Below are positions 17,344 through 26,340 of a DNA stretch of 37,818 bases, piece after piece. Position numbers and translations under genes: made by a program. The stretch lies in contig NZ_JAHBYG010000041.1 in NCBI RefSeq assembly GCF_019636075.1, forward strand, positions 1-37,818, given 5' to 3'. Each line of letters starts with the position of its first letter. Positions within the stretch are counted from its first letter, which is position 1. The notes under the pieces were generated by a model. That model searched no databases, was not told where the DNA came from, and was given only the letters and a program-made list of their open reading frames with translations. This DNA comes from Ferrovibrio sp. GTDB lineage: Bacteria > Pseudomonadota > Alphaproteobacteria > Ferrovibrionales > Ferrovibrionaceae.

Positions 17344-17817
17344 ATGGCCAAACCGCCGCGCATCGATGTCAGCCAGCTTACGCCGCAGATGGTGGAAAGC
17401 TTTCTGCATCAGGGCGTGCCGCAATGCGCAGCGCTTGGCGTGCGCGTGCTCAAGGTGGCTGCCGACGAAGCCATCATGGCCTTGCCCTATAATGCCGATT
17501 TCGTGGGCGATCCGGCCACCGGTGTGCTGCATGGCGGCGTGGTCACCACCTTGATCGACACCGTTTCGGGCATGGCGGTGATGGGCGCCACCGGCCTGCC
17601 GGTGGGTATCGCCACCCTGGATCTGCGTATCGATTATCTCAAGCCGGCCCGCGCCCATGCCGAATTGCATGCCGCCGCCCATTGCTACAAGATCACCACC
17701 TCCATCGCCTTCGTGCGCGCCCGGGCCTATCACCCCGATGCGCCCGACGATCTGGTGGCTTCCTGCGTCGGCGCCTTCATGCTGGCCGCCAACGATGGCA
17801 AAGCGGCTGCGCCATGA
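17344..17817 (+). CDS. PaaI-type hotdog thioesterase, first of a pair
   Basis: 157-residue hotdog-fold thioesterase of the PaaI family, probably hydrolysing an acyl- or aryl-CoA in the cytoplasm. The active-site region is GVLHGGVVTTLIDTVSG, with the conserved HGG and the catalytic-type Asp nine residues after the His. ATG 17344 follows the epimerase stop by 2 bp, and the gene overlaps the next one by ATGA, so the three are likely one transcript. The natural substrate is unknown. Confidence 0.85.
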   Translation: MAKPPRIDVSQLTPQMVESFLHQGVPQCAALGVRVLKVAADEAIMALPYNADFVGDPATGVLHGGVVTTLIDTVSGMAVMGATGLPVGIATLDLRIDYLKPARAHAELHAAAHCYKITTSIAFVRARAYHPDAPDDLVASCVGAFMLAANDGKAAAP

Positions 17818-18248
17818 CCGATATGCGTGCTGCCATTGCCGCCGCCCGGCAATCGGGCGATATCAACGGTCTGGTGCAGCAGATTCCCTATCTGCGCTTT
17901 CTCGGCCTGCAAGTGCGGTTGGAGGCTGACGGCCCGATCTGCTCGCTGCCTGCCGATCCCAAGCTGGTGGGCGATGCCCGCCTGCCGGCCCTGCATGGCG
18001 GTGTGGTGGGTGCCTTGCTGGAATCCACCGCCATCGTGCATCTGATCTGGTCCAACGAGGATGAGAGCCTGCCGCGCATCATCGACCTGTCGGTGGATTA
18101 CCTGCGTTCGGCCCGCCTGGCGCCGATCCATGCCCGCGGCATCATCACCCGCCTGGGCCGCCGGGTGGCCAATGTGCGCGCCGAGGCCTGGCAGGACGAT
18201 CCGGCCAAGCCGGTAGCTGCCGCCCATGCTCACTTCCTGCTGAGTTGA
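17814..18248 (+). CDS. PaaI-type hotdog thioesterase, second of a pair
   Basis: 144-residue hotdog-fold protein whose start overlaps the previous gene's stop (ATGA, 17814-17817). The motif LPALHGGVVGALLESTA aligns with the first paralogue, but the catalytic-position Asp is replaced by Glu, and similarity elsewhere is low. It may be an ancient duplicate. Adjacent hotdog genes can form hetero-oligomers, or the two may serve different acyl-CoAs. RIIDLSVDYLRSARLAPIHARG is the usual beta-sheet core. A signal peptide is absent. Confidence 0.83.
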   Translation: MTDMRAAIAAARQSGDINGLVQQIPYLRFLGLQVRLEADGPICSLPADPKLVGDARLPALHGGVVGALLESTAIVHLIWSNEDESLPRIIDLSVDYLRSARLAPIHARGIITRLGRRVANVRAEAWQDDPAKPVAAAHAHFLLS

Positions 18249-18333
18249 AGCGGGAAATCGGCGGCCGACCGTTGGCGAAAGCCGGCTGCCGCCCCATATT
18301 GATTGATAGCAATTCTCATCGCATGAGGCGGTC

Positions 18334-20118
18334 ATGGCAGCGGCGCAGGCGGCAAAGAAACTCGGCACTCTTCCCACCTGGGATTTGAACGATCTGTATC
18401 CGGGCCGCGATTCCCCGGCGCTCAAGGCGGATATCGCCAAGGCCGACAAGGCCGCCGAGGCGCTGGCGGCCGCCGCCAAGGGCAAGATCGCCAAATTGAC
18501 GGGCGATGCCCTGGCCGCTGCCATCCGCGATTACGAAGCGTTGCAGGACCGTATCGGCCGCATGTATGCCTATGCCTCGCTGTCCTATGCCGCCGACATG
18601 GCCGATCCCGCCGTGGGGCGCTTCTACCAGGACATGCAGGAGACGCTGAACGCCGTCACCACCAAGCTGCTGTTCTTCACCCTGGAGCTGAACAAGCTGC
18701 CGGACGCGGCGCTGGATGCCAAGCTGAAGCAATCGAAAAAGCTGGCGCATTACGGCCCTTGGCTGCGCGATCTGCGGCTGTATCGCCCGCATCAGTTGGA
18801 CGACGAACTCGAACGCCTGCTGCATGAGAAGGAAGTGGCGGGGCGCAGCGCCTGGAACCGCCTGTTCGACGAAACCATGGCCGGCCTGCGTTTCAAGATC
18901 GGCAGCGAGGAATTGACCGCCGAGCAGACCCTGCATCGGCTGTCGGAATCCGATCCGGCCCGGCGCAAGGCGGCGGCAAAATCTCTCGCCAAGGTGTTCA
19001 AGCAGAATATCCGGCTGTTCGCCCTGGTCACCAACACCCTGGTGAAGGACAAAGAGATCGAGGATCGCTGGCGCAACTATCCGGCGCCGGAATCCCAGCG
19101 GCATCTGTCCAATTGCGTCGAGCCCGAGGTGGTGGATGCGCTCACAGGGGCCGTCACGGCGGCCTACCCGAAGCTGTCGCATCGCTATTACGCCTTGAAG
19201 GCGCGCTGGCTGGGCCGTAAGCAACTGGATTGGTGGGACCGCAACGCGCCGCTGCCCGAGGAGAAGGAGCGCTCGATCCCCTGGAACGAGGCCCGCGATA
19301 TCGTGCTGGATGCCTATGGCCGCTTCTCGCCCAAGCTGGCCGATCTGGGCAAGCGGTTTTTCGACAATGCCTGGATCGACGCGCCGGCCCGGCCGGGCAA
19401 GGCCTCGGGGGCTTTCGCACACCCCACTGTGCCCAGCGCGCATCCCTATCTGCTGCTGAATTATCTCGGCCGCACCCGCGATGTGATGACGCTGGCCCAT
19501 GAACTGGGCCATGGCGTGCATCAATTGCTCGCCGCCGAGCAGGGCGCGCTGATGGCCGATACGCCGCTCACCTTGGCTGAAACCGCCAGCGTGTTCGGCG
19601 AGCAGCTCACCTTCCGCTCGCTGCTGGCCCAGGCCAAGCCGAAACAGCGCAAGGCGATGCTGGCCTCCAAGGTAGAGGATATGCTCAACACCGTGGTGCG
19701 CCAGACCGCCTTCTACAAATTCGAGCAGAAGGTGCATGCCGCCCGCCGCCAGGGCGAACTCACGCCCGATGCCTTGGGTGAAATCTGGCTGGGCGTGCAG
19801 CGCGAAAGCCTGGGGCCGGTTTTCCGCTTCGATCAGGATTACAGCACGTTTTGGTGCTATATTCCGCATTTCGTGCATTCGCCGTTTTATGTGTATGCCT
19901 ATGCCTTCGGCGATTGCCTGGTGAATGCGCTCTATGCCCGCTATCAGGATGCCGAGAAGGGCTTCCAGGATAAATACTTCGCCATGCTCAAGGCCGGCGG
20001 CACCAAGCGCCACAAGGAATTGCTCGCACCCTTCGGCCTGAATGCCGCCGACCCGGCTTTCTGGAGCATGGGTTTGAGCGTGATCGAAGGCTTCATCGAC
20101 GAGTTGGAGACGCTCTGA
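18334..20118 (+). CDS. pepF: M3 family oligoendopeptidase (PepF type)
   Basis: 594-residue cytoplasmic zinc metallopeptidase that cleaves short peptides. The zinc motif is HELGH at residues 389-393 with the third ligand in LAETASVFGE about 25 residues later. The C-terminal catalytic cleft signature FVHSPFYVYAYAFGDCLV is typical of the PepF/M3B group, as is the N-terminal WDLNDLYPG. The length matches the family. GAGG lies 6 nt before ATG 18334, next to a small dyad CTCAT-CGC-ATGAG. It is followed 4 bp later by the ABC1-like kinase, so the two are probably co-transcribed. Confidence 0.92.
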   Translation: MAAAQAAKKLGTLPTWDLNDLYPGRDSPALKADIAKADKAAEALAAAAKGKIAKLTGDALAAAIRDYEALQDRIGRMYAYASLSYAADMADPAVGRFYQDMQETLNAVTTKLLFFTLELNKLPDAALDAKLKQSKKLAHYGPWLRDLRLYRPHQLDDELERLLHEKEVAGRSAWNRLFDETMAGLRFKIGSEELTAEQTLHRLSESDPARRKAAAKSLAKVFKQNIRLFALVTNTLVKDKEIEDRWRNYPAPESQRHLSNCVEPEVVDALTGAVTAAYPKLSHRYYALKARWLGRKQLDWWDRNAPLPEEKERSIPWNEARDIVLDAYGRFSPKLADLGKRFFDNAWIDAPARPGKASGAFAHPTVPSAHPYLLLNYLGRTRDVMTLAHELGHGVHQLLAAEQGALMADTPLTLAETASVFGEQLTFRSLLAQAKPKQRKAMLASKVEDMLNTVVRQTAFYKFEQKVHAARRQGELTPDALGEIWLGVQRESLGPVFRFDQDYSTFWCYIPHFVHSPFYVYAYAFGDCLVNALYARYQDAEKGFQDKYFAMLKAGGTKRHKELLAPFGLNAADPAFWSMGLSVIEGFIDELETL

Positions 20119-20122
20119 CGCG

Positions 20123-21475
20123 ATGGCGGAAGACGACAGCGCATTCGGCCGCGCCCGGCGCTATGCCCGGGTAGGGGCTTCGGTGGGTGGCCTGGCGGCC
20201 AAGCTGGGCGCCGAGCGTATGCTGGGCGTGAAGCTTGATCGCTCCAAGCATGCCAACGACCTGCGCCAGGCCTTGGGCGGGCTGAAAGGCCCGCTGATGA
20301 AGGTGGCGCAGATCATGTCCACCATTCCCGATGCGCTGCCCAAGGAATATGTGCAGGAACTGGCGCAATTGCAGGCCAATGCGCCGGCCATGGGCCCGGC
20401 TTTCGTGAAACGTCGCATGGTCAGCGAGCTTGGGCCGGGCTGGGAAAAGCGCTTTCAAAGCTTCGACCTGCAGGCCGCCGCCGCCGCCAGTCTGGGCCAG
20501 GTGCATAAGGCCGTGGCGCTGGATGGCAGCGCGCTGGCCGTGAAGCTGCAATATCCGGACATGGCCTCGGCGGTGGAAGCCGATCTCAGGCAGTTGAAGC
20601 TGATCTTCGCCATCTATGGCCGCATCGATCCCGCCATCGATACCCGCCATATCCATGCCGAAATCGCCGATCGTCTGCGCGAGGAACTGGATTACGAGCG
20701 CGAGGCCGCGCATATGCGGCTTTATGGCGCCATGCTGGCCGATGAATCCGAGGTGCATATTCCGGTGCCGCAGGATGGCCTGGTCACCAAGCGCTTGCTC
20801 GGCATGAACTGGCTGCAAGGCCGGCCTTTGCTGGATTACAAGGATGCGCCGCAGGAGGTGCGCGACCGCATCGCCTATAATCTGTTTCGCGCCTGGTATG
20901 TGCCCTTCTACCGCTGCGGCGTGATCCATGGCGATCCGCATCTGGGCAATTACACCATCCGCGACGATCTCGGCGTTAACCTGCTGGATTTCGGCTGCGT
21001 GCGGATATTCCCGCCGAAATTCGTCGGCGGCGTGATCGATCTGTATCGTGCCATCTCCACCCAGGATCGCGCGCTGGCGGTGCATGCCTACGAAACCTGG
21101 GGCTTCGCCGGGCTGTCGAATGAGGTGATCGACACGCTCAATCTGTGGGCCGAATTCGTCTATGCGCCGCTGCTGGAGGATCGTCCCCGCCGGATACAGG
21201 AAATGGAGCAGACCGGCCTGTATGGCCGCGAGGTGGCCGAGAAGGTACATGCCGAACTCAAGAAGCTGGGCGGCGTCACCCCGCCGCGCGAATTCGTGTT
21301 CATGGACCGCGCCGCGGTGGGCCTGGGCGGGGTGTTCCTGCATCTGAATGCCGCCATCAACTGGCACCGGTTGTTTCATGACCTGATCGAAGGCTTCGAT
21401 ACCAAGGGCCTGGCCAGGCGCCAGGCGGCGGCGCTGAAGGCGGCAGAGATTTCGATCACGCCCGAATCGCCTTGA
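20123..21475 (+). CDS. ABC1/UbiB-like atypical kinase
   Basis: 450-residue member of the ABC1/ADCK/UbiB family, whose members support ubiquinone synthesis and lipid handling. Signatures visible are the KxGQ-like segment [11 protein letters not shown] (about residues 55-65), the alanine-rich loop [11 protein letters not shown], the ATP-site lysine in AVKLQYP, the catalytic loop GDPHLGNY (about 270-277) and the metal-binding LDFGCV. I see no C-terminal membrane helix pair of the kind found in UbiB itself, so this is a family paralogue rather than clearly UbiB. It sits directly after pepF with a 4-bp gap. Confidence 0.88.
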   Translation: MAEDDSAFGRARRYARVGASVGGLAAKLGAERMLGVKLDRSKHANDLRQALGGLKGPLMKVAQIMSTIPDALPKEYVQELAQLQANAPAMGPAFVKRRMVSELGPGWEKRFQSFDLQAAAAASLGQVHKAVALDGSALAVKLQYPDMASAVEADLRQLKLIFAIYGRIDPAIDTRHIHAEIADRLREELDYEREAAHMRLYGAMLADESEVHIPVPQDGLVTKRLLGMNWLQGRPLLDYKDAPQEVRDRIAYNLFRAWYVPFYRCGVIHGDPHLGNYTIRDDLGVNLLDFGCVRIFPPKFVGGVIDLYRAISTQDRALAVHAYETWGFAGLSNEVIDTLNLWAEFVYAPLLEDRPRRIQEMEQTGLYGREVAEKVHAELKKLGGVTPPREFVFMDRAAVGLGGVFLHLNAAINWHRLFHDLIEGFDTKGLARRQAAALKAAEISITPESP

Positions 21476-21506
21476 AACGGGCGCGCTTCGGCGCGAAACT
21501 GCCGCC

Positions 21507-22127
21507 ATGATCGGCGGTGTCTCCACATCACCGGCTTACATGGCTTCGCCCTATCTTCAGGCGCGGCAAGGGCAGACTGTTGCCGTGAAAGGCAACACGC
21601 CCGGCGACGATCTCTCCGAGGAGGAAAAGGCCCAGGTTGCCAAGCTGAAGGCGACGGATGCCAAGGTGCGGGCCCATGAGCGCGCCCATGCCGCTGCCGG
21701 CGGGCAATATGCCGGCGCGCCATCCTACAGCTACACGCGCGGCCCCGATGGCCAGATGTATGCCACCTCGGGTGAGGTAAGCATCGATATCAGCCCGGAA
21801 AACGACCCCCAGGCGACCTTGCAGAAAGCCGCCCAGGTGGCGGCAGCGGCCCTGGCTCCGGCCGATCCTTCCGGCGCCGACCGGGCAGTGGCCGCCGCGG
21901 CCCAGAAGCTGCGTTTGCAGGCCCAGGCTGAGCTTCGGGCCGAGCTTCGGGCCGAGAAGCAGGCCGAGAAGCAGGCTGAACAACAGCAGCAGGAACAGGG
22001 CGAGAAGGGCGGCACAACGCAGGCGGGTGCCGGCGATGCCTATGCCCGCGCTGCCAGCCAGGCTTATGGCGCGGCGAATTCCCGGCTGGACCAGAGCATC
22101 GGCCGTGCTATAGCTTTTTCCGTGTGA
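21507..22127 (+). CDS. SprA-related putative metalloprotease
   Basis: 206-residue protein of the SprA-related/CJM1_0395 family (PF12118). The conserved core is [17 protein letters not shown] with an HExxH motif, HERAH, at residues 57-61, followed by [18 protein letters not shown] and [10 protein letters not shown]. Whether the family is really proteolytic is not settled. The C-terminal third is a charged, Gln-rich helix encoded partly by 12-bp tandem repeats (21930-21977) that give ELRA twice and EKQA twice. A small hairpin with a TTCG loop sits between the previous gene and this one. No signal peptide is evident. Confidence 0.82.
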   Translation: MIGGVSTSPAYMASPYLQARQGQTVAVKGNTPGDDLSEEEKAQVAKLKATDAKVRAHERAHAAAGGQYAGAPSYSYTRGPDGQMYATSGEVSIDISPENDPQATLQKAAQVAAAALAPADPSGADRAVAAAAQKLRLQAQAELRAELRAEKQAEKQAEQQQQEQGEKGGTTQAGAGDAYARAASQAYGAANSRLDQSIGRAIAFSV

Positions 22128-22156
22128 AATCTGCGTTGCAACCCGCTTTGAGAGGG

Positions 22157-22186
22157 TTGTGCCGGGCTTCTGGGCGCGGCTAATAT
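22157..22186 (+). promoter_or_regulatory. Possible promoter of the oxidase subunit IV-pnt operon
   Basis: TTGTGC (22157-22162) and TAATAT (22181-22186) are separated by 18 bp and lie 42 bp before the small gene. Matches to the vegetative consensus are moderate, and a second AT-rich candidate, TATAGT (22202-22207), lacks a good -35. Confidence 0.35.
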
Positions 22187-22228
22187 CCGCCCGCAAATCC
22201 CTATAGTAAAAGAAAAAAGGACCAACCC

Positions 22229-22390
22229 ATGGGTAACAGCAACGGCGAGCATCAGATGGGCAGCATGGATATCTCCATGCACCGCCAGACCTATGCCGGT
22301 TTCATGAAGGCAACCACGTATTCTTCGATTGCGATTGCCATTCTTCTGGCGCTGATGGCGTTTTTCCTCGTCCATCACGGCGGCCACTGA
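22229..22390 (+). CDS. aa3-type cytochrome c oxidase subunit IV-like small membrane protein
   Basis: 53-residue protein from ATG 22229 (AAGG 8 nt upstream) to TGA 22388-22390. A polar, Met-rich N-terminus contains MDISMHRQTYAGFMKAT, and a single C-terminal membrane helix (about residues 31-48: YSSIAIAILLALMAFFLV) ends in HHGGH. This matches the short bacterial aa3 oxidase subunit IV family (PF07835), which is often found next to pntAA in alphaproteobacteria rather than beside the other oxidase genes. It may stabilise the oxidase. It is easily missed because of its length. Confidence 0.85.
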   Translation: MGNSNGEHQMGSMDISMHRQTYAGFMKATTYSSIAIAILLALMAFFLVHHGGH

Positions 22391-22477
22391 TCTCCATCCG
22401 CTGAAGCGGGTGGAACGCACGCAGCCGGCGGGCCTGCCGCTGGCCGTGGTTATTCAGCATCGGGGGAATCAGCAGAT

Positions 22478-23629
22478 ATGAAAATCGCCATACCCAAGGA
22501 GCGCCGTCCGGGCGAGAAGCGCGTGGCCGCTTCGCCGGAAACGGTCAAGAAATACGTTCAGATGGGCGCCGAGGTGGTGGTGGAAACCGGAGCCGGTGCC
22601 GGCGCGGATATTCCCGACCAGGCCTTCGTCGATGCCGGCGCCAAAATCGCTGCCGATGCCAAGGCTACGCTGGGCGATGCCGACATGGTGCTGAAGGTGC
22701 AGCGCCCGATGACGGCGGCCGAAGGCAACGACGAAGCCGCCCTGCTGAAGAAGGGCGCCGTGCTGCTGGCCATGCTGCAACCGCTGCAACAGCGCGAGCA
22801 GGTGAAGGGCTATGCCGCAGCCGGCATCGATGCCTATGCCATGGAACTGATGCCGCGCATCACCCGCGCCCAGAGCATGGACGTGCTGTCCTCGCAATCC
22901 AACCTTGCCGGCTACAAGGCCGTGCTGGATGCCGCTGCCGTGTTCGGCCGTGCCTTCCCGATGATGATGACCTCGGCCGGCACCATCGCGCCGGCTCGCG
23001 TGTTCATCATGGGCGTGGGCGTGGCGGGCTTGCAGGCGATTGCCACCGCCAAGCGGCTGGGCGCCGTGGTGAGCGCCACCGATGTGCGCCCCGCCACCAA
23101 GGAGCAGGTGGAAAGCCTGGGCGGCAAGTTCGTCTGGGTGGATGACGAAGAAGCCCGCGCCAGCCAGACCGCCGGCGGCTATGCCAAGGAAATGTCGGCC
23201 GAATACAAGGCCAAGCAGGCTGCCTTGATCGCCGAAACGATCAAGAAGCAGGATATCATCATCACCACCGCGCTCATCCCCGGCCGGCCCGCGCCGGTGC
23301 TGGTGACCGAGGAGATGGTGAAGAGCATGAAGCCCGGCTCGGTGATCGTCGATCTGGCGGTGGAAGCCGGCGGCAATTGTCCGTTGTCGCGTCCGGGCGA
23401 AATCGTCGAGGCCTATGGCGTGAAGCTGGTCGGCCATACCAACGTGCCCAGCCGGGTGGCGGTGGATGCTTCGGCGCTTTATGCCAAGAACCTGTTCAAC
23501 TTCCTCACCCCGCATTGGGACAAGGAAGCCAAGAGCTTCAAATTCAACCGTGAAGACGAAACCGTTTCCGGCATCTGCGTCACGCTCGGTGGCCAGGTCG
23601 TGCATCCGTCTTTGAAGGAAGGGGCCTGA
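22478..23629 (+). CDS. pntAA: PntAA, transhydrogenase NAD-binding subunit
   Basis: 383-residue soluble domain I of the proton-translocating NAD(P)+ transhydrogenase, which uses the proton gradient to make NADPH from NADH. It starts MKIAIPKERRPGEKRVAASP, a hallmark shared with alanine dehydrogenases, and has the NAD-binding motif FIMGVGVAGLQAIATAKRLG with the acidic end ATDVRP. PRITRAQSMDVLSSQ is the family segment contacting the membrane partner. In E. coli this domain is fused to the membrane part; here it is separate, as usual in alphaproteobacteria. The pntAB start is 3 bp downstream. Confidence 0.95.
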   Translation: MKIAIPKERRPGEKRVAASPETVKKYVQMGAEVVVETGAGAGADIPDQAFVDAGAKIAADAKATLGDADMVLKVQRPMTAAEGNDEAALLKKGAVLLAMLQPLQQREQVKGYAAAGIDAYAMELMPRITRAQSMDVLSSQSNLAGYKAVLDAAAVFGRAFPMMMTSAGTIAPARVFIMGVGVAGLQAIATAKRLGAVVSATDVRPATKEQVESLGGKFVWVDDEEARASQTAGGYAKEMSAEYKAKQAALIAETIKKQDIIITTALIPGRPAPVLVTEEMVKSMKPGSVIVDLAVEAGGNCPLSRPGEIVEAYGVKLVGHTNVPSRVAVDASALYAKNLFNFLTPHWDKEAKSFKFNREDETVSGICVTLGGQVVHPSLKEGA

Positions 23630-23632
23630 GCC

Positions 23633-23944
23633 ATGGGTGAGGTCTATTCGTTCTTCTCGCTGCTCTCCATCTTCGTGCTGGCCTGCTTCGTCGGCTATTA
23701 CGTGGTGTGGAGCGTGACGCCCGCCTTGCACACGCCGCTCATGAGCGTGACCAATGCGATTTCCTCGGTGATCATCGTCGGCGCGCTGATCGCCGCCGGC
23801 GCGGGTTCCGCATTCGATACATCCAAGATCTTCGGCCTCGTTGCCATCGTGCTCGCGGCGGTCAACATCTTCGGCGGCTTCCTTGTCACCCAGCGCATGC
23901 TGGCGATGTACAAGAAAAAAGACGCGCCGGCGAAGAAGCATTAA
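23633..23944 (+). CDS. pntAB: PntAB, transhydrogenase membrane subunit alpha-2
   Basis: 103-residue integral membrane protein with three hydrophobic helices (about residues 7-28, 40-62 and 66-88), forming part of the proton channel of domain II. Family motifs are [17 protein letters not shown] and [13 protein letters not shown]. It starts 3 bp after the pntAA stop, and an AAGG lies just upstream, so translation is coupled. The C-terminus is a lysine-rich cytoplasmic tail. Confidence 0.94.
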   Translation: MGEVYSFFSLLSIFVLACFVGYYVVWSVTPALHTPLMSVTNAISSVIIVGALIAAGAGSAFDTSKIFGLVAIVLAAVNIFGGFLVTQRMLAMYKKKDAPAKKH

Positions 23945-23955
23945 GGGGCCGCCAG

Positions 23956-25356
23956 ATGTCGATCCAACTCACGGCCTTTCTCTATCTCGTCAGCTCGGTG
24001 CTGTTCATCCTCGCGCTGCGCGGTCTGTCCAGCCCGGAAACCAGCCGCCAGGGCAACATGTTCGGCATGGTCGGCATGGGCATCGCGGTGCTCACCACCA
24101 TCGCCAATCTGCAGGCGCTCGGCTCCAGCATCGTCTGGGTGCTGCTCGCGCTGCTGATCGGCGGCAGCGTGGGCGCCGTGCTGGCACGCCGCATTCAGAT
24201 GACGGCGATGCCTCAGCTCGTTGCCGCCATGCACAGCCTGGTCGGCCTTGCCGCCGTGCTGGTGGCGGCCGCCGCCTTCTACAACCCGGCGCCTTACGGC
24301 ATCCTCAATGCCGCCGGCCAGCTCAGCGTGGCCAGCCGCATCGAAATGTCGCTCGGCGTGGTGATCGGTATCATCACTTTCTCAGGCTCGCTGGTGGCGT
24401 TCGCCAAGCTGCAGGGCCTGGTCTCGGGCGCGCCGCTGATCTTCAAGGGCCAGCATATGCTCAATGCATTGCTGGGCCTGGCCATCCTGGCGCTGATCGT
24501 GGCTTTCTGCTTCAACCCGTCGCCCACCCTGTTCTGGGCGGTCACGGTGCTGGCGCTGATCGTGGGTTTCCTGATCATCCTGCCGATCGGCGGCGCCGAT
24601 ATGCCGGTGGTGGTCTCCATGCTGAACAGCTATTCCGGCTGGGCGGCGGCAGGCATCGGCTTCACGCTGCTCAATCCGGCGCTGATCGTTACTGGCGCGC
24701 TGGTCGGTTCCTCGGGCGCCATCCTGTCCTACATCATGTGTAAGGGCATGAACCGCTCGCTGTTCAACGTGATCCTCGGCGGCTTCGGCTCCGATGCGGG
24801 CGGCGCTGCTGCCGGTGGCGGCAAGGTGGACCGGCCCTACAAGAAGGGCTCCGCCGACGATGCTGCCTTCATCATGAAGAATGCCGGTAAGGTGATCATC
24901 GTGCCGGGCTATGGCATGGCGGTCAGCCAGGCCCAGCATGCGCTGCGCGAGATGGGCGACAAGCTGAAGGAGGAGGGCGTGGAAGTGAAATACGCCATCC
25001 ATCCGGTCGCGGGCCGTATGCCGGGCCATATGAACGTGCTGCTGGCCGAAGCCAATGTCAGCTACGACGAGGTGTTCGAACTCGAAGAGATCAACTCCGA
25101 GTTCCAGACCGCCGACGTGGCTTTCGTGATCGGCGCCAACGACGTGACCAACCCCGCCGCCCGCGACGACCCGAAAAGCCCGATCTTCGGCATGCCCATC
25201 CTGGATGTGGACAAGGCCAAGACCGTGCTGTTCGTGAAGCGCTCCATGGCCAGCGGCTATGCCGGCATCGACAACGAGCTGTTCTACAAAGACAACACGA
25301 TGATGCTGCTGGCCGACGCCAAGAAGATGGTCGAGGATATCGTGAAGGGCTTGTAA
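23956..25356 (+). CDS. pntB: PntB, transhydrogenase beta subunit
   Basis: 466-residue subunit with about nine membrane helices (domain II, residues 1-270) followed by the soluble NADP(H)-binding domain III. The latter has VPGYGMAVSQAQHAL, HPVAGRMPGHMNVLLAEA and GANDVTNPAARDDP, all diagnostic. ATG 23956 has AAGGGG at 23943-23948. With PntAA and PntAB it makes the complete proton-driven transhydrogenase. The operon ends at a strong terminator directly after it. Confidence 0.96.
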   Translation: MSIQLTAFLYLVSSVLFILALRGLSSPETSRQGNMFGMVGMGIAVLTTIANLQALGSSIVWVLLALLIGGSVGAVLARRIQMTAMPQLVAAMHSLVGLAAVLVAAAAFYNPAPYGILNAAGQLSVASRIEMSLGVVIGIITFSGSLVAFAKLQGLVSGAPLIFKGQHMLNALLGLAILALIVAFCFNPSPTLFWAVTVLALIVGFLIILPIGGADMPVVVSMLNSYSGWAAAGIGFTLLNPALIVTGALVGSSGAILSYIMCKGMNRSLFNVILGGFGSDAGGAAAGGGKVDRPYKKGSADDAAFIMKNAGKVIIVPGYGMAVSQAQHALREMGDKLKEEGVEVKYAIHPVAGRMPGHMNVLLAEANVSYDEVFELEEINSEFQTADVAFVIGANDVTNPAARDDPKSPIFGMPILDVDKAKTVLFVKRSMASGYAGIDNELFYKDNTMMLLADAKKMVEDIVKGL

Positions 25357-25383
25357 GGCGACAAACGCATCAACCGAAACACA

Positions 25384-25416
25384 AACGGCCCCGAAGTGAT
25401 CCGGGGCCGTTTTTTA
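25384..25416 (+). terminator. Intrinsic terminator of the pnt operon, bidirectional
   Basis: AACGGCCCCG (25384-25393) pairs with CGGGGCCGTT (25402-25411) around an 8-nt loop and is followed by a run of Ts to 25415. In the other direction TTTGTGTTT follows the stem, so the convergent regulator gene shares it; the T-run overlaps that gene's TAA (25414-25416). Confidence 0.92.
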
Positions 25417-25779
25417 TGTCGCCTGCAATTGCAGTTCAATTGAACTGAACGGCGCCACTAGCCCCGTTTCTGTTTTTTCCAGCAACCCAACTTCGATCAA
25501 TATCGCAACATCGTCATGCACATTGCGCGCATCCCGTTTCAGCATCCGCGCCAGTGCGGCCGTTGTGGAAACGGGGTTCCGGCGCACATGGTTCAGCAAT
25601 TCCATCCGCTTCGGGGAGAGGGCTTTGCGTATCAAATTCCAATCCTCGAATTGGAAGATGGTCTCTGGCCGCGTGTCGCCCGCTTCGGCGCGCCTCCAGG
25701 CAGCGATGAAATCCTTGCCGGCCTCCTCGTAAGAGACCTTGCCGACGCGTAGTTTTAATATGCTTTTGCCAGGGGCCAT
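25414..25779 (-). CDS. HVO_A0114-type DNA-binding protein, antitoxin-like, apparently orphan
   Basis: 121-residue winged-helix protein resembling the HVO_A0114 family, whose members often form toxin-antitoxin pairs with TumE-like (DUF6516) toxins. The helix-turn-helix region is LSPKRMELLNHVRRNPVS, ALARMLKRDARNVHDDVAIL and IEVGLLEKTETG (about residues 54-107). ATG 25779 has no good ribosome site. No open frame resembling a toxin is found on either side: pntB lies downstream and a non-coding stretch upstream. A perfect inverted repeat at 25799-25819 is positioned for autorepression. It may be a relic antitoxin or a recruited regulator. Confidence 0.75.
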   Translation of the reverse strand: MAPGKSILKLRVGKVSYEEAGKDFIAAWRRAEAGDTRPETIFQFEDWNLIRKALSPKRMELLNHVRRNPVSTTAALARMLKRDARNVHDDVAILIEVGLLEKTETGLVAPFSSIELQLQAT

Positions 25780-25798
25780 TTCAGTATGCCAAGCGGTT

Positions 25799-25819
25799 TT
25801 ATGGTGCAGAATACCATAA
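25799..25819 (-). promoter_or_regulatory. Palindromic operator upstream of the antitoxin-like gene
   Basis: TTATGGT (25799-25805) and ACCATAA (25813-25819) are perfect inverted arms separated by 7 bp. On the minus strand a TATTCT that could be the -10 lies between them, 20-30 bp before the gene start. Confidence 0.55.
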
Positions 25820-26056
25820 TTTCCCGTTTTACATGTATTGTGGCGGTGGGATTGGGCGGTTCATGCCTGCATCCCCCATTGCCAAACCCCGCTCAGCCCG
25901 CTATTGTTATCCCCGTCATACTACTTGGACTGCCGGCCTGCCCCTACCGATCTTCTCGATCCTGGGTGTCCAGTTTCCTGCTACTCCTGGACATAGATGA
26001 TGTGCCGCGCAATGTTGCTCGGTGCTAACAGACGATCGAAAATCGGAGAGTTATCA
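25820..26056 (+). promoter_or_regulatory. Non-coding leader region of the cold shock gene
   Basis: This stretch holds no convincing gene. It contains a hairpin TGTCCAG (25968-25974)/CTGGACA (25988-25994) and a short dyad CGAT-CGAAA-ATCG next to the ribosome site. A long structured 5' leader is usual for cold shock genes, where it acts as an RNA thermosensor, but the transcription start cannot be fixed and I see no clear promoter. Confidence 0.4.
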
Positions 26057-26266
26057 ATGGCTAACGGCACCGTGAAGTGGTTCAACGCCACCAAGGGTTA
26101 TGGTTTCATTCAGCCGGAAGGCGGCGGGGCGGACGTGTTCGTGCACATCTCGGCCGTTGAGCGCGCTGGCCTGTCGGGTCTGAACGAAGGCCAGAAGGTG
26201 TTTTTCGAGGAACAGCGCGATCCCAAGCGCGGCAAGACCTCGGCCGTGAATCTGAAGGCCCTCTAA
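26057..26266 (+). CDS. Cold shock domain protein (CspA family)
   Basis: 69-residue single cold shock domain that binds single-stranded RNA and DNA and melts RNA structure. RNP1 is KGYGFIQ (about residues 14-20) and RNP2 VFVHIS (about 28-33); [12 protein letters not shown] is the family N-terminus. ATG 26057 has GGAGAG 6 nt upstream. The length is that of a classic Csp. It stands alone with its own leader and a strong terminator. Which paralogue it is, and whether it is cold-induced, cannot be told from sequence. Confidence 0.93.
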   Translation: MANGTVKWFNATKGYGFIQPEGGGADVFVHISAVERAGLSGLNEGQKVFFEEQRDPKRGKTSAVNLKAL

Positions 26267-26305
26267 GGTCTTCAGCCTCCCCCTCAGCGGGAGGCGGCAA
26301 ACAGG

Positions 26306-26340
26306 AAGGGGCACTCGGCAACGGGTGCCCCTTTCGTTTT
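26306..26340 (+). terminator. Intrinsic terminator of the cold shock gene
   Basis: AAGGGGCACTCG (26306-26317) pairs with CGGGTGCCCCTT (26322-26333), a 12-bp stem with one G-U pair and a GCAA tetraloop, followed by TCGTTTT. Confidence 0.88.

Noticed and set aside
18316..20013. A 565-codon minus-strand frame opposite pepF
   Set aside because: Antisense shadow; PepF has a complete zinc motif and family length.
25786..26028. An 80-codon plus-strand frame between the regulator and the cold shock gene
   Set aside because: No ribosome site, no recognisable motif; it overlaps the operator palindrome and the likely cold shock leader.
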